DNA of 64,000 bases from Clavulina sp. PMI_390 (lineage: Eukaryota > Basidiomycota > Agaricomycetes > Cantharellales > Hydnaceae), in contig WIDE01000021.1 of assembly GCA_015039315.1 (NCBI GenBank), forward strand, positions 1 to 64,000, in the 5' to 3' direction. The position numbers and the translations under genes are program-made. The notes below the pieces were generated by a model, which worked only from the letters and a program-made list of their open reading frames with translations, did not search any database and was not told the origin of the DNA. Shown here one piece after another: positions 23,122-39,115 of the stretch (its first letter is position 1; every line of letters starts with the position of its first letter).

Positions 23122-25329
23122 ATGAACTGCTTCGGAGGAACCGCAAGGAATGTCTACAACTCCTCTGGAGAGAGTTACACGGGCCAGTCGACGGAGGCGT
23201 CAAAGCTACTATCGTCAGTATTGACGCTGTCCAAAGGAGGCGATTTCGCCACCTGGTTCCTGCAGTTTGGCGCGCTAGGTCGCGTCTTACAATTATTGGG
23301 CCTGAGCGAGGCTTTCCGAGGGATATGGCACCTCCTCTACCTGTCTTTTCTAGGTCGTTTTGTGTACACTGTACATCTTAACTCTGAAGAACCACCATAT
23401 CTGTACGTGATTTCCGATGGCACGAGCCAACTTGTTACTGATGCGCGGATCTCGCTTCATGGTTGCAGATGGTTGATGTTATGGCTTTCCAAACAACGTG
23501 GGTTCCACATGTGGAAGACCTTTGCCCTAGCATACACTCAAACAATCGCCTCCCGATTTAGCTGCCTGGACGGAAACGCACAATGTCCAATTGTCCACCC
23601 AAACCTTTGGCGTTGGCTCTTTAGGTGAATTGTACTCATCCAGCAGCCCCCGAATACCCCCCTCACTGCCGCGAATACCAGCCCCGGGACAGGATCGAGA
23701 GAGCATACTGAAACAATTGCTCACATTGCCGTCTGATGGTACGTAGGCGTGATTGTGGACCATTGAACCGCATAGTTTACTCGTTCAAATACCAGATACG
23801 ACGTGTAACGTGTGGTTTCGTGGAACTCTTCTTCGTGTTGCACGTCAAGGTCGACCTGGTACACAAACCGAACGTGCAATGAGCAATCTGACAATAGAGT
23901 GAGTTGCGTATGCTGAGGCGCGCCCATTAGGCGCTACTCAATATTGACAATATCTTCTGTAAAAGGGTTTACTCAACCGTGAAAAAAACCTACCTTGACC
24001 TTGTGGTGGAAGCCAAGAATTTGTATGACCAGGAGTTCCAGCAGCGATTGGCCGTTTTCACCCACGATCAGGTATGAAGCTCCCCCTTCTCGCCTTGCGC
24101 TTCCTTATCGTAATTTGACCTGAACAGTGGAATGGGTGGATGAAAACGGATCGTGTGAAGCGAGCGATTGAGAGTGTGGTTCTGGACGCAGAATCGAAAT
24201 CCACTGCATTGAATGACCTCACCGAATTTCTACGTAGCGAGCAGTGGTACGTTCAGCGAGGGATCCCTTATCGCCGAGGATATTTGCTGTACGGTATGCG
24301 ACTTTTTCCCTACTGGAGGTGGCTATTTCATTGATATTGGCTCATTCCATGAACAGGACCACCCGGGACTGGCAAAACCTCCATGACCCAGGCTCTTGCT
24401 GCCCATCTACGTCTTCCAATATATGTTCTCTCGCTCTCAAAGCTAGATGACACCTCTCTCGCCGCCCTCGTTACACAAATTCCTGAGCAGTCTATCCTCC
24501 TCATCGAGGATATCGATGTAGCTCTGGCGTCGGGCCGTGCCTTGCCCAGGGCTACCTCTTCTGCGTCTCCTTTCTCTATGCCTTCGATTCAAGCGGGGAC
24601 AGTGACGCTCAGTGGGCTTCTGAATGTACTCGATGGCGTCCAATCCAAGCCAGGGCATGTCGTCATTGCCACCACAAACCATTTCGATGCTCTCGATCCC
24701 GCGATAACCCGCCCAGGACGGTTTGACGTCAAGATCCAATTCAGACTGGCTACAAAATGGCAGATTTGCGAGCTGTTCAAGCATTTCTATCCTTTGGGCG
24801 AGGACGAATATACAGGCCCTGGAGGGATCGCTCTGACGGAGGAGCGACGTGATATTTTAGGGGCGCAGCTTTCTGAGGCGATCGGGGAGGAGTCACTCAG
24901 TATGGCGTATGTTCTTCCACTGCTCTTCCCATTAGGTTGTGTACTGATCTGCATCGCTCGGTATGCCCCATGTGGCAATATAGCACGATCCAAAGCCATC
25001 TTATGATGCACAAAGCAAATCCCGAAGAAGCAGTTTCTACGGTGAAGGCATTCCTGGAGGAGGAATTACAGCGTGCTGCTGGCAGGACTACCCGCCCAGC
25101 GACTCCTCATACGTGTGGGAGTGACGCTGATGAGAGTGAAACAGTGGTGGACGATGACCCCAATCCAGAAACTCTGCGACTTGATCTGGCCGATAAGTTT
25201 GCGGGGTGTAGTTGTCATTCTGACGTGATTTCTCGACCCGTCCCTCGCTGTACGACATCCTTGGGCAGCGTCGATGAGGATGGATTGAGAGATCCACTTC
25301 AAACTCCGACAACGCCCACTGGCCCTTGA
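23122..25329 (+). CDS. BCS1-type AAA ATPase, probably mitochondrial
   Basis: Bcs1 proteins are inner-membrane AAA ATPases that insert the Rieske protein into complex III, and fungi carry many paralogs. The N-terminal exon holds a hydrophobic segment (LGLSEAFRGIWHLLYLSFLG) and then, across an intron, WLMLWLSKQRGF, typical of the BCS1 N-domain. Middle exons give YLDLVVEAKNLYDQ, WNGWMKTDRVKRAIESV and VQRGIPYRRGYLLYG. Walker A (GPPGTGKTS) is split by an intron inside the first glycine codon. Walker B is ILLIEDIDVA, and the second region of homology is TTNHFDALDPAITRPGRFDV. The C-terminal part is an acidic, Cys-containing tail without known domains. Given the paralog-rich family and odd tail, it may not be the true Bcs1 ortholog. 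Several introns were not placed to the base. Confidence 0.8.
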
Positions 25330-26118
25330 GCTGGTTCCAAATCCAGCACTCATTGTCCCCTCTCAGAGCACACGTCGAGGGATTGAGTCATGTGTTGAAC
25401 AATCATTTTTGGAGGTCAAATTTAGCGTCGTTTGATGCCGGGGTGTTTTCATGCACCCCGAGCTTCCAAATTACCCTTCTCCCTAATATAGCCTGTGATA
25501 GCCCCTTCATTTTGATCCTTTGATTTTGCCCTCCACTTCAGATCTACCGAAATTCTTACACGATAATTTCCTGACATTAAACGTTCACGCGGACGATATT
25601 GCAATACATCAGTTTGGATAGTGTTCCCCCAATCAATTCCGGGTTGATCTTGATGGGTCTAGCCACATCCTCTTTCATATGTTCTCTATCTTCCCATCTC
25701 CCCACACTTGTATCATCACATCGCAATCATGGATGTCAAAACTGGATGCATTTACTTTTGCCTCCATTCAATGACGTGTCGAGGAATCGGTATCTCGGGC
25801 ATTGATCAATGGGGCCGTTGCTGAGCTGTTGTGTGAAAGGTCGGCCGAACTGAATGTTTACTATTTATTGTTGACATCGTATCCCGGGGTTCGGTCCCCA
25901 GGTCTGATCGAGCCACTGGCTATATACCGGGGGCACAAGCGCTTTGGGCACTTTTCATCCTCACTGCGACCTCCCTCCATCTTGCAGTAGCATCCTGAAC
26001 GCAATCGATCTATCGACGAGCTCCCACTGATTTCCTATTTGTCCTCGTTATCTCTCGAACACGTACTGTGTGGCATCTCAAACCACTCCCAGCCTTTGAC
26101 GTTTTTCCCTCCCAAGAA
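25330..26118. other. Intergenic region
   Basis: No gene or repeat is evident. It contains the promoter of the next zinc-cluster gene. Confidence 0.5.
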
Positions 26119-28630
26119 ATGGCGATCACTGCCCCTGATTCGGCGCCTTTTCGTTATCCAAAGCCTCTTCGTCGAGGCGCAGCGTGCTTGAACTGTCGCA
26201 AAAGCAAACAGGTGCGTTCCCCGCTTATGCAGCAGGCCCGACCACGTTCGAGACGCATATCATATTGATCACCGCCCACAGGCTTGCGACGCTGTTCAAC
26301 CTGAATGCGGACCATGTCTACTACGCCATAGGCAATGTGAATACGCGCCGCTCGTTGGCCCAGTCAAGAAACGGCAGCAGAAAGTGGTTGAGCTCGAAAG
26401 CCAATTAAAAGACGAGGGAGGCTCCAGCACACGTATCTCTCCCACCCCTTCGAACACGTCAAAAGGGTCTTTCAAAGTGGCATCTCCATCCAGTCGTGGA
26501 ACCAGTACTAGTGAGTTGGTTACCTGGCCATCATGAAACTGTATTGCTCTTGAGTCATCCCAGTCATATCTGACATCCGGCACCGCCCCTCAGATGGCAT
26601 GAGTGATGATGCGAGCAGTCCCACCGCAAGTCGCAGCACAGATGGAACGAGTCCAGCATCCTCGTACGATATTTCCTCTCCGTCATCCCAACTGCATTCC
26701 ATCTCGCCTACCTCCTCAACGCCGCGGGGGCTTGACACAGCATTGGCGGAGCAGGAGCCTCCCGGATTAGACACGGATTACCCTCGAAAAATGTACGTTC
26801 TTCGGGCTCCAATCCCCTTACCCGTTCCCGAGCAGACAACCGGCGGTTGCGCCGGTGCCGAGATCTCAAAGGATTTTCACCCGATTCCGCGAGCCCATAT
26901 GCTGCTCCCGCCGCTGCCGTGTCAGTTCTGATGCCTGGTTGAATTCACCTCTGTTCCGCAGGCTGGCGACAATTCTTCCCTACCGTGATCATTTCGGGCT
27001 TGACATCGACGTTTCACACTGGCTAGAGACAATCAATCTCCCGCTCTCACATCCAGGGTCATTCCATCCTTGTCTGTTGAATGCTATCTGCCTTGCTGGG
27101 ACGTCGATCAGCGGCTCTGGGGAAACTCAACGCGTCTGGGAAAAACACTTCTATCAGGCTGCAAGGCGTCAAATGCAAGAGTCGTTGAGCCTATGTGATC
27201 GACTCGATGACTGGTTCTATACGAGCCTTCTGCTATTGGGTTATGGGTTATTACGAACGTCGCCTACAGTAAGTCTAGATCGTTTTTCCCTCGAAGTCTG
27301 CGAACAATTCTCATATATTATTCGTCTTTGCATTTTACAGTGTATATTGGAGATCTGTCAATGTACGTAACCCGTTCCTTGGCGAAGGAGACACATTCTG
27401 AACCCGGATCACTCTTCACACATCCATTAAGCCTCCCTCCCCATGGCAGTAGCTTGCAATCTCCACCGGCAGGGTAAGCCAGCTGACTACGCCCAACAAG
27501 ATTACGGCCTGCTTCAACCTGCGCGGAATGCCTCCCATGCAAATGACAGAATCAACATGTGGTGGACGCTGTGGACTATGGATAAGCGCATTGCGAACTC
27601 GATGGATATTCAGGAGGCCTTCCCATACCGGGACCCTGAGGTGTGTTGCGGTGCCTAGCGGAATGAGACGAAACAGCTGATCGACGCGCACCATTCTCCT
27701 CGGTATTGGTAACGCCAGGTGGTGACTACGCCTTTGCCTCTACCAAAATCAACGATAGAACTGGTACGTGGAACATCCGGTTTAGCTCTAGACGGGAAAT
27801 TCCTGGCGTCTTATGGTAGAACTTTCAGTACGGATATGAATTTGCTCCATGGCGAACGTTGCAGGATTTGTTCCTGCCAGGGCACGTTGATATGGACGTC
27901 TCAAACGACTCTGCGCTAGGTCTTCGCGTGAAGAGTCATATCGCGTTCTCCGAGGCAGTGAAAACAGCGAATATCCAACTTGGTACGTTCGCCCATCATC
28001 CTTGTTCTCCTACCACACTAATACCGTCTACCTCTTGCCCTTAGGGCGATCGCCTCAGCCATCGTGGACGCCCACCCCACCGGGGACCATTAACGCCATG
28101 ATTACACGGTTCCTCGAGACAGTCCGCAGTAACGAGACAGCGTACTCTGTCGCGTCAGACGTACCTCTCCGGCCCCTGCTGGCAAGGATGACGCTTTACT
28201 GCCTCTGCGCGGCGGTGATTCTGTTCGGGCTGGAGTCCAATATGGATGAAGTGGTGTATCGGAAACGACTGTCGGCCGCACGGTGGATGGCCAGCATCTA
28301 CAAGGAGCTACAGGCAGGGAAGATGCATGCTTATCGGTATATCTGTATTGCAGTACGTTTTCCGCTTTTGTGGTACTCCTATCTTGCCCTATTTTCCTAT
28401 TGATCTCTTTCGTTCATTCTCCTCAGCCGTTCTGGGCGTGTGGCCGCCCTGTGATCCAGGAGGAGATTGTGCGCGCGAGTCAGAGCAGCGTCCCTCTGGT
28501 TGCCGACGAGCCGAACGATTTGTATGCTGCCAAGCTGGAAGATGAGCTCAGTTGGATGAATTCACATGTGGATTCAGAAAAGGAGCTATTGTTTGGCGCG
28601 GTTAGTGAAGCATGGGATCTGTCGTTTTGA
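26119..28630 (+). CDS. Zn2Cys6 fungal transcription factor with fungal_trans-like domain
   Basis: Likely nuclear regulator. Exon 1 ends inside the zinc cluster and joins at CRKSKQ with ACDAVQPEC, giving cysteines at about residues 23, 26, 33, 40, 43 and 50. A coiled, basic linker (KKRQQKVVELESQL) and a long Ser/Thr/Pro-rich disordered part follow. Later exons carry the helical regulatory domain: HPCLLNAICLAGTSIS, WFYTSLLLLGYGLLR, MWWTLWTMDKRIANSMDI with FPYRDPE, then MTLYCLCAAVILFGL and SAARWMASIYKEL. The last exon ends AVSEAWDLSF. Intron 1 lies exactly one codon before the third zinc cysteine, as in the two genes at the left end of the window. Not all inner splice sites were fixed, and the target genes are unknown. 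Confidence 0.82.
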
Positions 28631-29058
28631 AGTGCAATCTCCAAAAGTGGATAAAATAATTTCATTTCGCTTTCGTTTGTTGTATTTGCTTTATTCGCCC
28701 AATCGTCAGGGTGGTTGGGGCTCATGGACCCTTTTTTCTTTCTCGTCCTTGCCGTTCTGATCATCTCGGCGGTTGGGCTTTTTATTTCCATGCTTTTTTG
28801 TACTACTTCTGCTCATCGTAGCATAATACTCTGACACTAATATTGTGCGCAAAAATTTCCCTGATTCATTCCGAGATGAAAAATGTGGACGTGTTAGGAC
28901 GAAAGTGCGAGAACCATCCCCCAGATGTGTTCCCACGATCACAAGACTATTTGAATGGGGTGATTCGACGCGTCACCTAAACCAAATTCATATAAACTGT
29001 GTCCCACCATCCTTCGTCCGTTTAGCTCACCGACCCAACACACAAGCACCAAAAGACG
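28631..29058. other. Intergenic region
   Basis: Promoter of the Cdc48 gene plus the 3' flank of the regulator gene. No additional feature was recognised. Confidence 0.5.
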
Positions 29059-32240
<3,182 letters not shown>

Positions 32241-32703
32241 GCATGACCACAAGCATTGGCCAGGTCATTCGATGGATCTTTTCTTGTGTGATTTCCTCTG
32301 GTGTCCCTCTCTCTCCCCTCGTTCACTGATGATGTCTAGAATGGTGCATGATCCTCTCTCTCTTCACTTTCCGTGCTCGCCCGAGTTTGTCACTGCAACG
32401 AACTTCGAGTATCACAATCTCATGAGCTTTCGATTAGCAATTTCCCTTGTACGTAGTATATTTACGAATGTCAATGACAGGACCATACACCCAAGCTTGC
32501 TTGAACAAGAGGATGGAGTTTCTGGGGAAACAAGGTTCTTGTGACATGCTGTGACATAATCACGACGATCCGTGACAAAACTATCTCCTTGCTCTCCACC
32601 GTTGTCATTTCGGAAGGTGTAAACGTCCCTCGATCCTCGTGTTTCAGTCTAGTCGAGTAAATTTGCAGTCAGGTCATCGTTGAGACGATCTGTCCTCTGC
32701 TCG
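32241..32703. other. Intergenic region
   Basis: 3' flank of Cdc48 and promoter of the Pat1 gene. No separate gene was seen. Confidence 0.5.
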
Positions 32704-35700
32704 ATGTCGTTCTTCGGGTTCGATACGACACTCGATCACGCACTCCTCAACCAAGGTCCTGGCGGGAGTGGCGGAGCCGGTGGTGGTAGTCTTGGGTCCT
32801 TGCAGGACGAAGAATTAGAGGTATACACTTTTGGCGAAGCGGGATACGATGGGCTCGCTGCCCAGCTGGACGAAGGTCTCGATGAGTTGAACGATGAGAC
32901 TTTTGGAGACTCGGCTCCCCTTGGTGCGTTTACTTTATCCAACTCATTTTCGTGGTTTCTTTTTCGACTCTATATCAAAGTTTCCTCTCGCTAATGGGGC
33001 TTCGACACACCCTTTTTTTATTCGTGACACTCTAGCGAAGGATTTCGACTATGTTGGGAATACCATGGGTGCGGATTTGCCCCCTCGTGCTGCGCCTGTC
33101 AACAATATGGGGTCATCAGGAATGCCACCGGTGCAAAGATCAGGACAACTACCACCAGGTATCTAAATTTGTACCAATACCTTCCGGGAATATTTCCAAT
33201 GACGCGGATCTAGCAGCGAAAGCGCCAGAAAAACCTGTGGACAGCGTATGGGCGAACATCCCACGTGCAGGGACTACCGCGGCTGCTGGAAGGACACCTG
33301 TCCCACAGCATCGTAAGTCCTCTCCTTCAATCAAGCTCTGAAGTTGCCATCGAAGCTTAACTATACTGACGGCGATCGTCGCCTCAACAGCTCCAGCGAA
33401 CAATTTTGCTTCTCCTCAACCATCTCATAGCCATGCAGCCTCTCGTGTGCTCACATTGGAGGAGGTGGAGGCGGAACAGCGTGCTGCTGCTCAGATGGCG
33501 CGACTCTCCCTTGCGGGTGCTGCACAGGCTAGCCCACGTCCCCCTGCCGCGGTACCTTCAGGGATGCCCGAGCCGGCTCGCTACGCACCCTCTCCCCTCC
33601 TTCCACAGGCCATCCCCACCTCGACCGACCTTGAGATTCTCCGAATTGCCCAGCAGCAAAATCAACAGCAACAAGCCAGACAACTATTTGCTCAGCAGCA
33701 TCAACAGCGCCAACAGGACATCTTTGATCAACAGCAACGACAAATGCAACTTGAACAACAACAACAGCAGCAGCAGTTCCCTTCGCCTATGTTGGCTCAA
33801 CAGCAGCAGCAGCAGCCACCTCTGCGCGGAGGTACACCGGTCGATATGCAGCGGTTCTTGCAGCACCATCGATCGCAGTCCTCGTTATCTCAACAAGGAC
33901 AGCAGCAGCCTGCACACCTAGCGCCAGCCCAGCCTCCCCGTTTTGCTGCCCAGCAGTTCCCTCCTCAGTCCCGTCCCCAGCAACCGCACCTCCAGCGGCA
34001 GCCCGATGTTGGACAGATCGTGCCCAACGAGAACCTCACGCGGATGCAGATCATGGAATCTCTCACTGCTGGCCTCCCATCCCATCAGCAATCGCAGCTC
34101 CCACCGCTTCCTCCACATGCGGGTGACCTAATGACCGAGTTGGAAGGCTTTGCACACACTCTCCCGCCTGAGCAGCGAGATGCCCTTATGGCCCAGGCCA
34201 TGCACAAGATCGTGGAAGCGGAACGGATGGAAGAGCGGAATCGGAGAAGGCAGGCCAAGATCCGGAGGATTGTGAGTATATCTCTTTCGTTCTCCTACCT
34301 AAGTTACTGCCCATTATGTCCTGCCGAAATGGTGTCAATACTAACAGAAAACTTCAACAGTCTCGTTATAACGAACTTATGACTCAATCCGATAAAGACT
34401 TTATTACACGCATTCAAGTGTCCCAACTCGTTACGCAAGACCCGTACACGGAGGATTTTTATGCGCAAGTTTTCGGGGCTATCAACCAGACCCGAATGGA
34501 TAATCATAATCCTCGAGCGCCCACTAATCCAAACAACGTCCTATCATTTGGTGATGGAGGGGGGATTGGTGTCCTAAAGGTCGGCGAGAGGCGCTCTGGC
34601 CGGAGGGAGAACGCGTTGAATCGCATGCAGAATCAAATTGAGCGCATCGTGAGCAATGCGAAAAAGCGTGAGGCCTTAAACCAGAATCAAGGTCCGTTGG
34701 TGATCTTAAGAAATCAGCTCGCTCTTGGCTATCCTTACACTCATTAACTATTTGTTTTTCTGCGCCACCCGTTTTGCTATTCTAAACTGTCATAGTGAAC
34801 CTGCAAGGAGCATTAGGCAAGATCTCAGGACGCAGCTACAAAGCCGCACCACGACAAGCCCTCCAAGTTGGTAGCTCCCTCGAGACTCGAGAAGATACTG
34901 CTGCTGCTGCCGCCAAAGAGGGTCTCGAAGCTCTTGCTGGCGTCTCTGGTGTACGTACCCCCTTCCATGGATTGGCGGTGATGTTTGTAAACGCTCATTC
35001 GTTCTTCTACTCTACTCCATTTTGGGTATACAGGCGAACCAGTCACCTCAAAAACCCCTATCAAAAATACAGGCTCTCATGACTATCGAGGCCATGTATG
35101 ACGCTATTTTGGATATTGAACAACTGAAGAGAGATCAGCCGCCACCAAACGCAGAAGAAGCTGCCCAGATTGCCTGGTTCGTCCGACACTGCTTTATCCC
35201 TCACTCAATGCTAACGCTTCACTGCTATAGGCTGGAAAAATACAATGCGCTTGTTGATAAAGTATGGCTTGAGTCGAAGATTATGGTGCCTGTTGAAGTC
35301 ACGTATGTCTCCCTGTGAACTAATGAACCCACGAGGCATCTGCTGACTGCCAAAATATCCCCATAGCCCACACCCCTTCATCTCGCTCCTCGAGCCCGCC
35401 AAGGGCAAGCGCCTTCTCCCCCGCTTTGTCAGTCACCTCGACGGCAAGCGCGCCCAGCTTTTCTTCACCCTGTTTGTGGTTTGCTACAAACAGCTTGACG
35501 TTGTCCGGATGTCTCCGATTCTTGACTACCCTGACACTACTCCAGATAAACTTGAAGTAGAAAAACAGACAGATCTATTCGGCAACACTGTTATCCAGGC
35601 GTGCGAGGGAGTTGTTCGGAAGGCAGAGTTGAGGTTCGTGAGTGGAATTCTTGGTCTGTTGTTGGATGCAGGCGATGTCCCTGTGTTGGCAAACACTTTG

Positions 35701-36306
35701 GTGCGTTCCACTTGCTAGTGTTGAACGAGCGGAAAGCTGATGCCATATGATTTGGTTTGATAGCCTGGAATCCTGCTTCTCACTCTTCTCCTGAATCGAG
35801 CAACAGAACTTAAGTCGATGGCTGTGGCCGGTGAGATCGCCGTTGACCCACAGGAACTTGAGCAGTGGTCAGTCTTTCCCTCCTTGCTTGCTTGATAGTA
35901 TCGAGTCTCACAGCAGCATGGACCACCCATCCCTCAAAGGCAAATCATGGTTGAACACCTTGGACATTCTCTCTTCGGCAGGTTAACGTCCCTGTTCCCC
36001 TCCAGTCGCCTCGCGGCGCATCTTGCACCTGGTATCTCCCCATCCTTCCACTTGCCCCTCCCACAACTCGCCATTCTGGAGATGAACGACTCCCCAACGT
36101 GGCAATTCCTCGCCATCTTCGCTATCAATGCGACGTCTGAGCAGCAGCAAGTGCTTGTGACCGAACTCCGGGAAAAGATTCTTGAGAATGTTGCGAGTGT
36201 ACAGAAGGCCTGGATCACCGATGAACAGCTTCAGATTGCAAGGATGCGCAACGTCAACATATTCTTGAATGCGCTTGGCCTAGATTCATCACAGATCACC
36301 CTGTAG
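32704..36306 (+). CDS. pat1: Pat1, decapping activator / P-body protein
   Basis: Pat1 couples deadenylated mRNA to Dcp1/Dcp2 decapping via the Lsm1-7 ring. The start MSFFGFDTTL matches the conserved fungal Pat1 N-terminus. An acidic N-terminal exon (EELEVYTFGEAGYDGLAAQL) is followed by a Pro/Gln-rich region with long glutamine tracts (bases about 33650-33930). The conserved middle and C-terminal Pat1 domain follow: RSRYNELMTQSDKDFI, QDPYTEDFYAQVFG, ALGKISGRSYKAAPRQALQV, KIQALMTIEAMYDAILDIEQ, FISLLEPAKGKRLLPR, and a helical repeat tail to DSSQITL. At least eight introns split the gene. The glutamine tract length is likely to vary between strains. The assignment is firm; not every splice site was fixed to the base. 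Confidence 0.92.
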
Positions 36307-37074
36307 ATGTACACTTGCTCAAAACCTTGTTACTAGTGGTTGCTTCTTGTCTCTTGTCGTGGAGTTGCCATCCATATTGTATTGCAATTTGCTCTAATGT
36401 ACCTCCAGCCTACGGAACAGCGTAACTCATTGCGTTTCTGTTACTCACTCCTGATGAGGTTTCTCATCTGTAGAGAGACAGTCCTTAGTGCCGGCATGTT
36501 TCTCACCGTGCCGAATCGCCATCAATCGGCGGAGATTTACTGTCTCCGTCCGATTTCGACCTAGCAATAGCTCCGTTTATCTACCCAATTTCAGCCTCAG
36601 AGATCAATTGAACTCTCTAGTGCACCAGCTTGGAGGAGCAAGTGGTAGATGGCACTCCACCTCGCCCAGCCATTCACACAAACGCATGCCACGCTCGAAG
36701 ATTCTCCTGACAGAGGTGTCGGAATCATTATCCGTTGTAACGAACAATGGAGTCCTCGGATTATAAGCTTATTACAGGAGCAGGTTCAGAGTGCCCGCTC
36801 TAAGAAGTGGGAAAACCGTGGTGCTATTTTTCCCGCCACACAATATTTTGTTACACAATTGGTAAGTCATGCATTAGTGCCTGAACTGTCAACCGCGTCA
36901 TATCCTTGTTGTCAACCGATCTTGAGTCATGCCGCGCGCCAAGTGAATCGAGGGCTGTTCACTGCAATGGCAGTAAAAATCCGTCACTCAGCCCCCGCAA
37001 GACGACCACAGTGATAATGAACAACAAAATCTCACCAGGCACCGTAAACCTTCAAGACCGACTGCCGAGCTCGA
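36307..37074. other. Intergenic region
   Basis: No gene is supported; short open frames here lack any family feature. The right edge contains the end of the small secreted-protein gene on the minus strand. Confidence 0.4.
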
Positions 37075-37443
37075 TCATTTCTTATAGCATTAAACAGTAG
37101 TCAGAGAAGTACTTCAGCCGTTCAACACGACAAACTTACCTCGATATCAGCGTAAGCAGGCCGGTCGAAGTCAGAAGTAGCTTCAGCTCGGATGTCGAAG
37201 CCGTAACGGCCAGCGAGATCAGAGCGTTTCTGGAAGCATGTTGGCTTAGCAGGTATGCCGGATGAATGCTCCGAATTGGACCCTTACCCCAGAACAACTT
37301 CCTTCGGCACAAAATCCGTAGTCTGGCGACGCAGAGTCGGTTGTGTCACGGGTACCAATTTCAAAACCCCATCGCGGAACCATCAGACCGCTCACGAGGG
37401 TAGCCACAGTTAGTCCAAAAAGCGCAAGCGCAGAAGAATGCAT
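37075..37443 (-). CDS. Small secreted precursor with internal repeat, copy 1 (about 83 aa)
   Basis: Exon 1 (37288-37443) encodes a signal peptide (MHSSALALFGLTVATLVSG) and then RWGFEIGTRDTTDSASPDY. Exon 2 (37140-37229) begins Lys-Arg and reads SDLAGRYGFDIRAEATSDF, then DRPAYADIE. The two segments align with each other as R-(W/Y)-G-F-(E/D)-I ... T-(T/S)-D ... P-(D/A)-Y, so the protein is built from a roughly 20-residue repeat. The exon-initial Lys-Arg is a potential Kex2 cleavage site that would separate the repeats in the secretory pathway. A third exon would start AAA-TGA at 37080, so the protein ends right after its next Lys, possibly by mutation of an Arg codon (CGA to TGA). A TATA box lies 88 bases upstream. 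Its function is unknown. Confidence 0.6.
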
Positions 37444-37530
37444 GATATGGTCTGTTAGCGAGGGGAGGGATGAAGGGAGGGGAGGGGGGGGAGCTGGGGG
37501 AAGAGTCTTGAATTGTGGTTGTTCTCATCC

Positions 37531-37537
37531 TTATATA
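37531..37537 (-). promoter_or_regulatory. TATA box (TATATAA) of copy 1
   Basis: On the minus strand the sequence reads GGTATATAAGG. It lies 88 bases before the start codon of the small secreted-precursor gene. Confidence 0.5.
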
Positions 37538-37599
37538 CCTGGTCCGACTCGGTTTTCGATCACAAGTAGTCATATTTCTTCATACGTGGTGCTATGAAG

Positions 37600-39115
37600 G
37601 TGCTGGAACGACATATTCCGGCTGTCTACCGCTCCTTTGGCCATAGACCTTACCCCGCGGCAGGATAACAGAAGTGGAAAAGAAATTTCTCTCCTGGCAT
37701 TAGCTCTCAGCTCCAAACTAGTGGTACGGTAGCTTCCGATGAAAGAATCGCCCATTACGACAGAGCCACTTGGTTCTAACAATATACACAGGCCTGTGCG
37801 ACACAGCAGGAAGACGACGTTAGCCGCGAAATTAGGATGGGGTCGTCATGACCAAAGGGAGAGGACATACATGGCGCTTCCAATCGACGGGGACATGAAA
37901 AAAGTTCTTCTCGGGTAACGTTCACTCTCAAGCTAGGTTTGGGGCTCACGTGAAGATTTTGAAAACTCTTTGGGTTCAGCTAAGAAGGAGAAATCTGGCA
38001 AAGCAAGTAATCCTGTGCAGATATAGCGAACCACCTGAAGAACAGGCTCAAAGCTAGGAGGCACCGGAAAAAAACCCCTATCAGGACCAGCAGCTTGGAG
38101 TTGCTAAGGTCTGGAGATGGACAGCTGATAAAGCTATTTCCAGTCTCACGGCTGCGACGAGCACATGCTCGCCGGAGGCAATGACCAGATCGTGGAGAAG
38201 CTTGGAGACACCACTACTATGAGATCCACAGACTAAGGGGCATACCCACAATTACCCATCTCTCGGGACACAATATTGGTCGAAGACGATGGATCGCTGT
38301 AGGCTTGTTCACGAAATTCTCTGCTCGTCTCTATAGCCAAGGGGTGCAACGCTAAGGGCTAAATACGGATGTTGATTGTTGTCTTGGCGCGGCATACTCT
38401 CATGGAGGTTTATTGCTTCCGGGCACCTCAGCTCGCACAGCCGCTTTGCCGAATACGCTTGGCCGGCTGGAGTGCTATCATATAAGGATCTTGGGGAGCG
38501 TTACCTGTTACTGGTACTATATATCCTCTGAAGATAATAGATTCGTTGGTCCCATATTCCACGGGGAATTCTAGCCAAGAAATGACGAGCAGTATTTGGC
38601 CACTCAACGGGCTCCAGCAGGAGATTTTCTGATAGCTTAGGCTTATAAATTGCGTCTTTTCTTCCCAGGCCAAATCGGTGAGTCCCCCTGAGACAGTTAA
38701 TACAGCGACGGCCCAGTCCAGAATTTACTCACATCGTTGCACACATCTTACAGCATGTTATTCAGCGCCATAGCCAGACCTCTGACTCTGAATCTCATGT
38801 CATTCACAAAACCGGTTGCCACAAACTCTTCGTGTCATATTCCCCCTCGTTGAGGTTCTTTGATCATCCTGATCAACCAGGCGCGGCGAACAGAGTTCGA
38901 GAGACTCGAGCCGCAAATGGGATAATTGACGGAATCATTTCGTTCGTATCGGATAGTAGGAGCCACAAGTTATTGCTACAGGGCAAGAATTCGTGATGGA
39001 TCAGGCCCGTTAATCGATTTCCCGCTGGGATTGCTACAAGAGTTGTGGTCCTAGGATAATTTGAGGCGAAGCATTGCTCTTCTTTGCTCAACCGCCCATT
39101 GTGCTCTTGTCAGGA
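37600..39115. other. Non-coding spacer within the first duplicated unit
   Basis: About 1.5 kb without a supported gene. The open frame at 38428-38673 on the minus strand has no family feature. Confidence 0.4.

Noticed and set aside
36649..37014. 121-codon plus-strand frame downstream of Pat1
   Set aside because: It has no domain and runs into the 3' side of the small secreted-precursor gene on the other strand.
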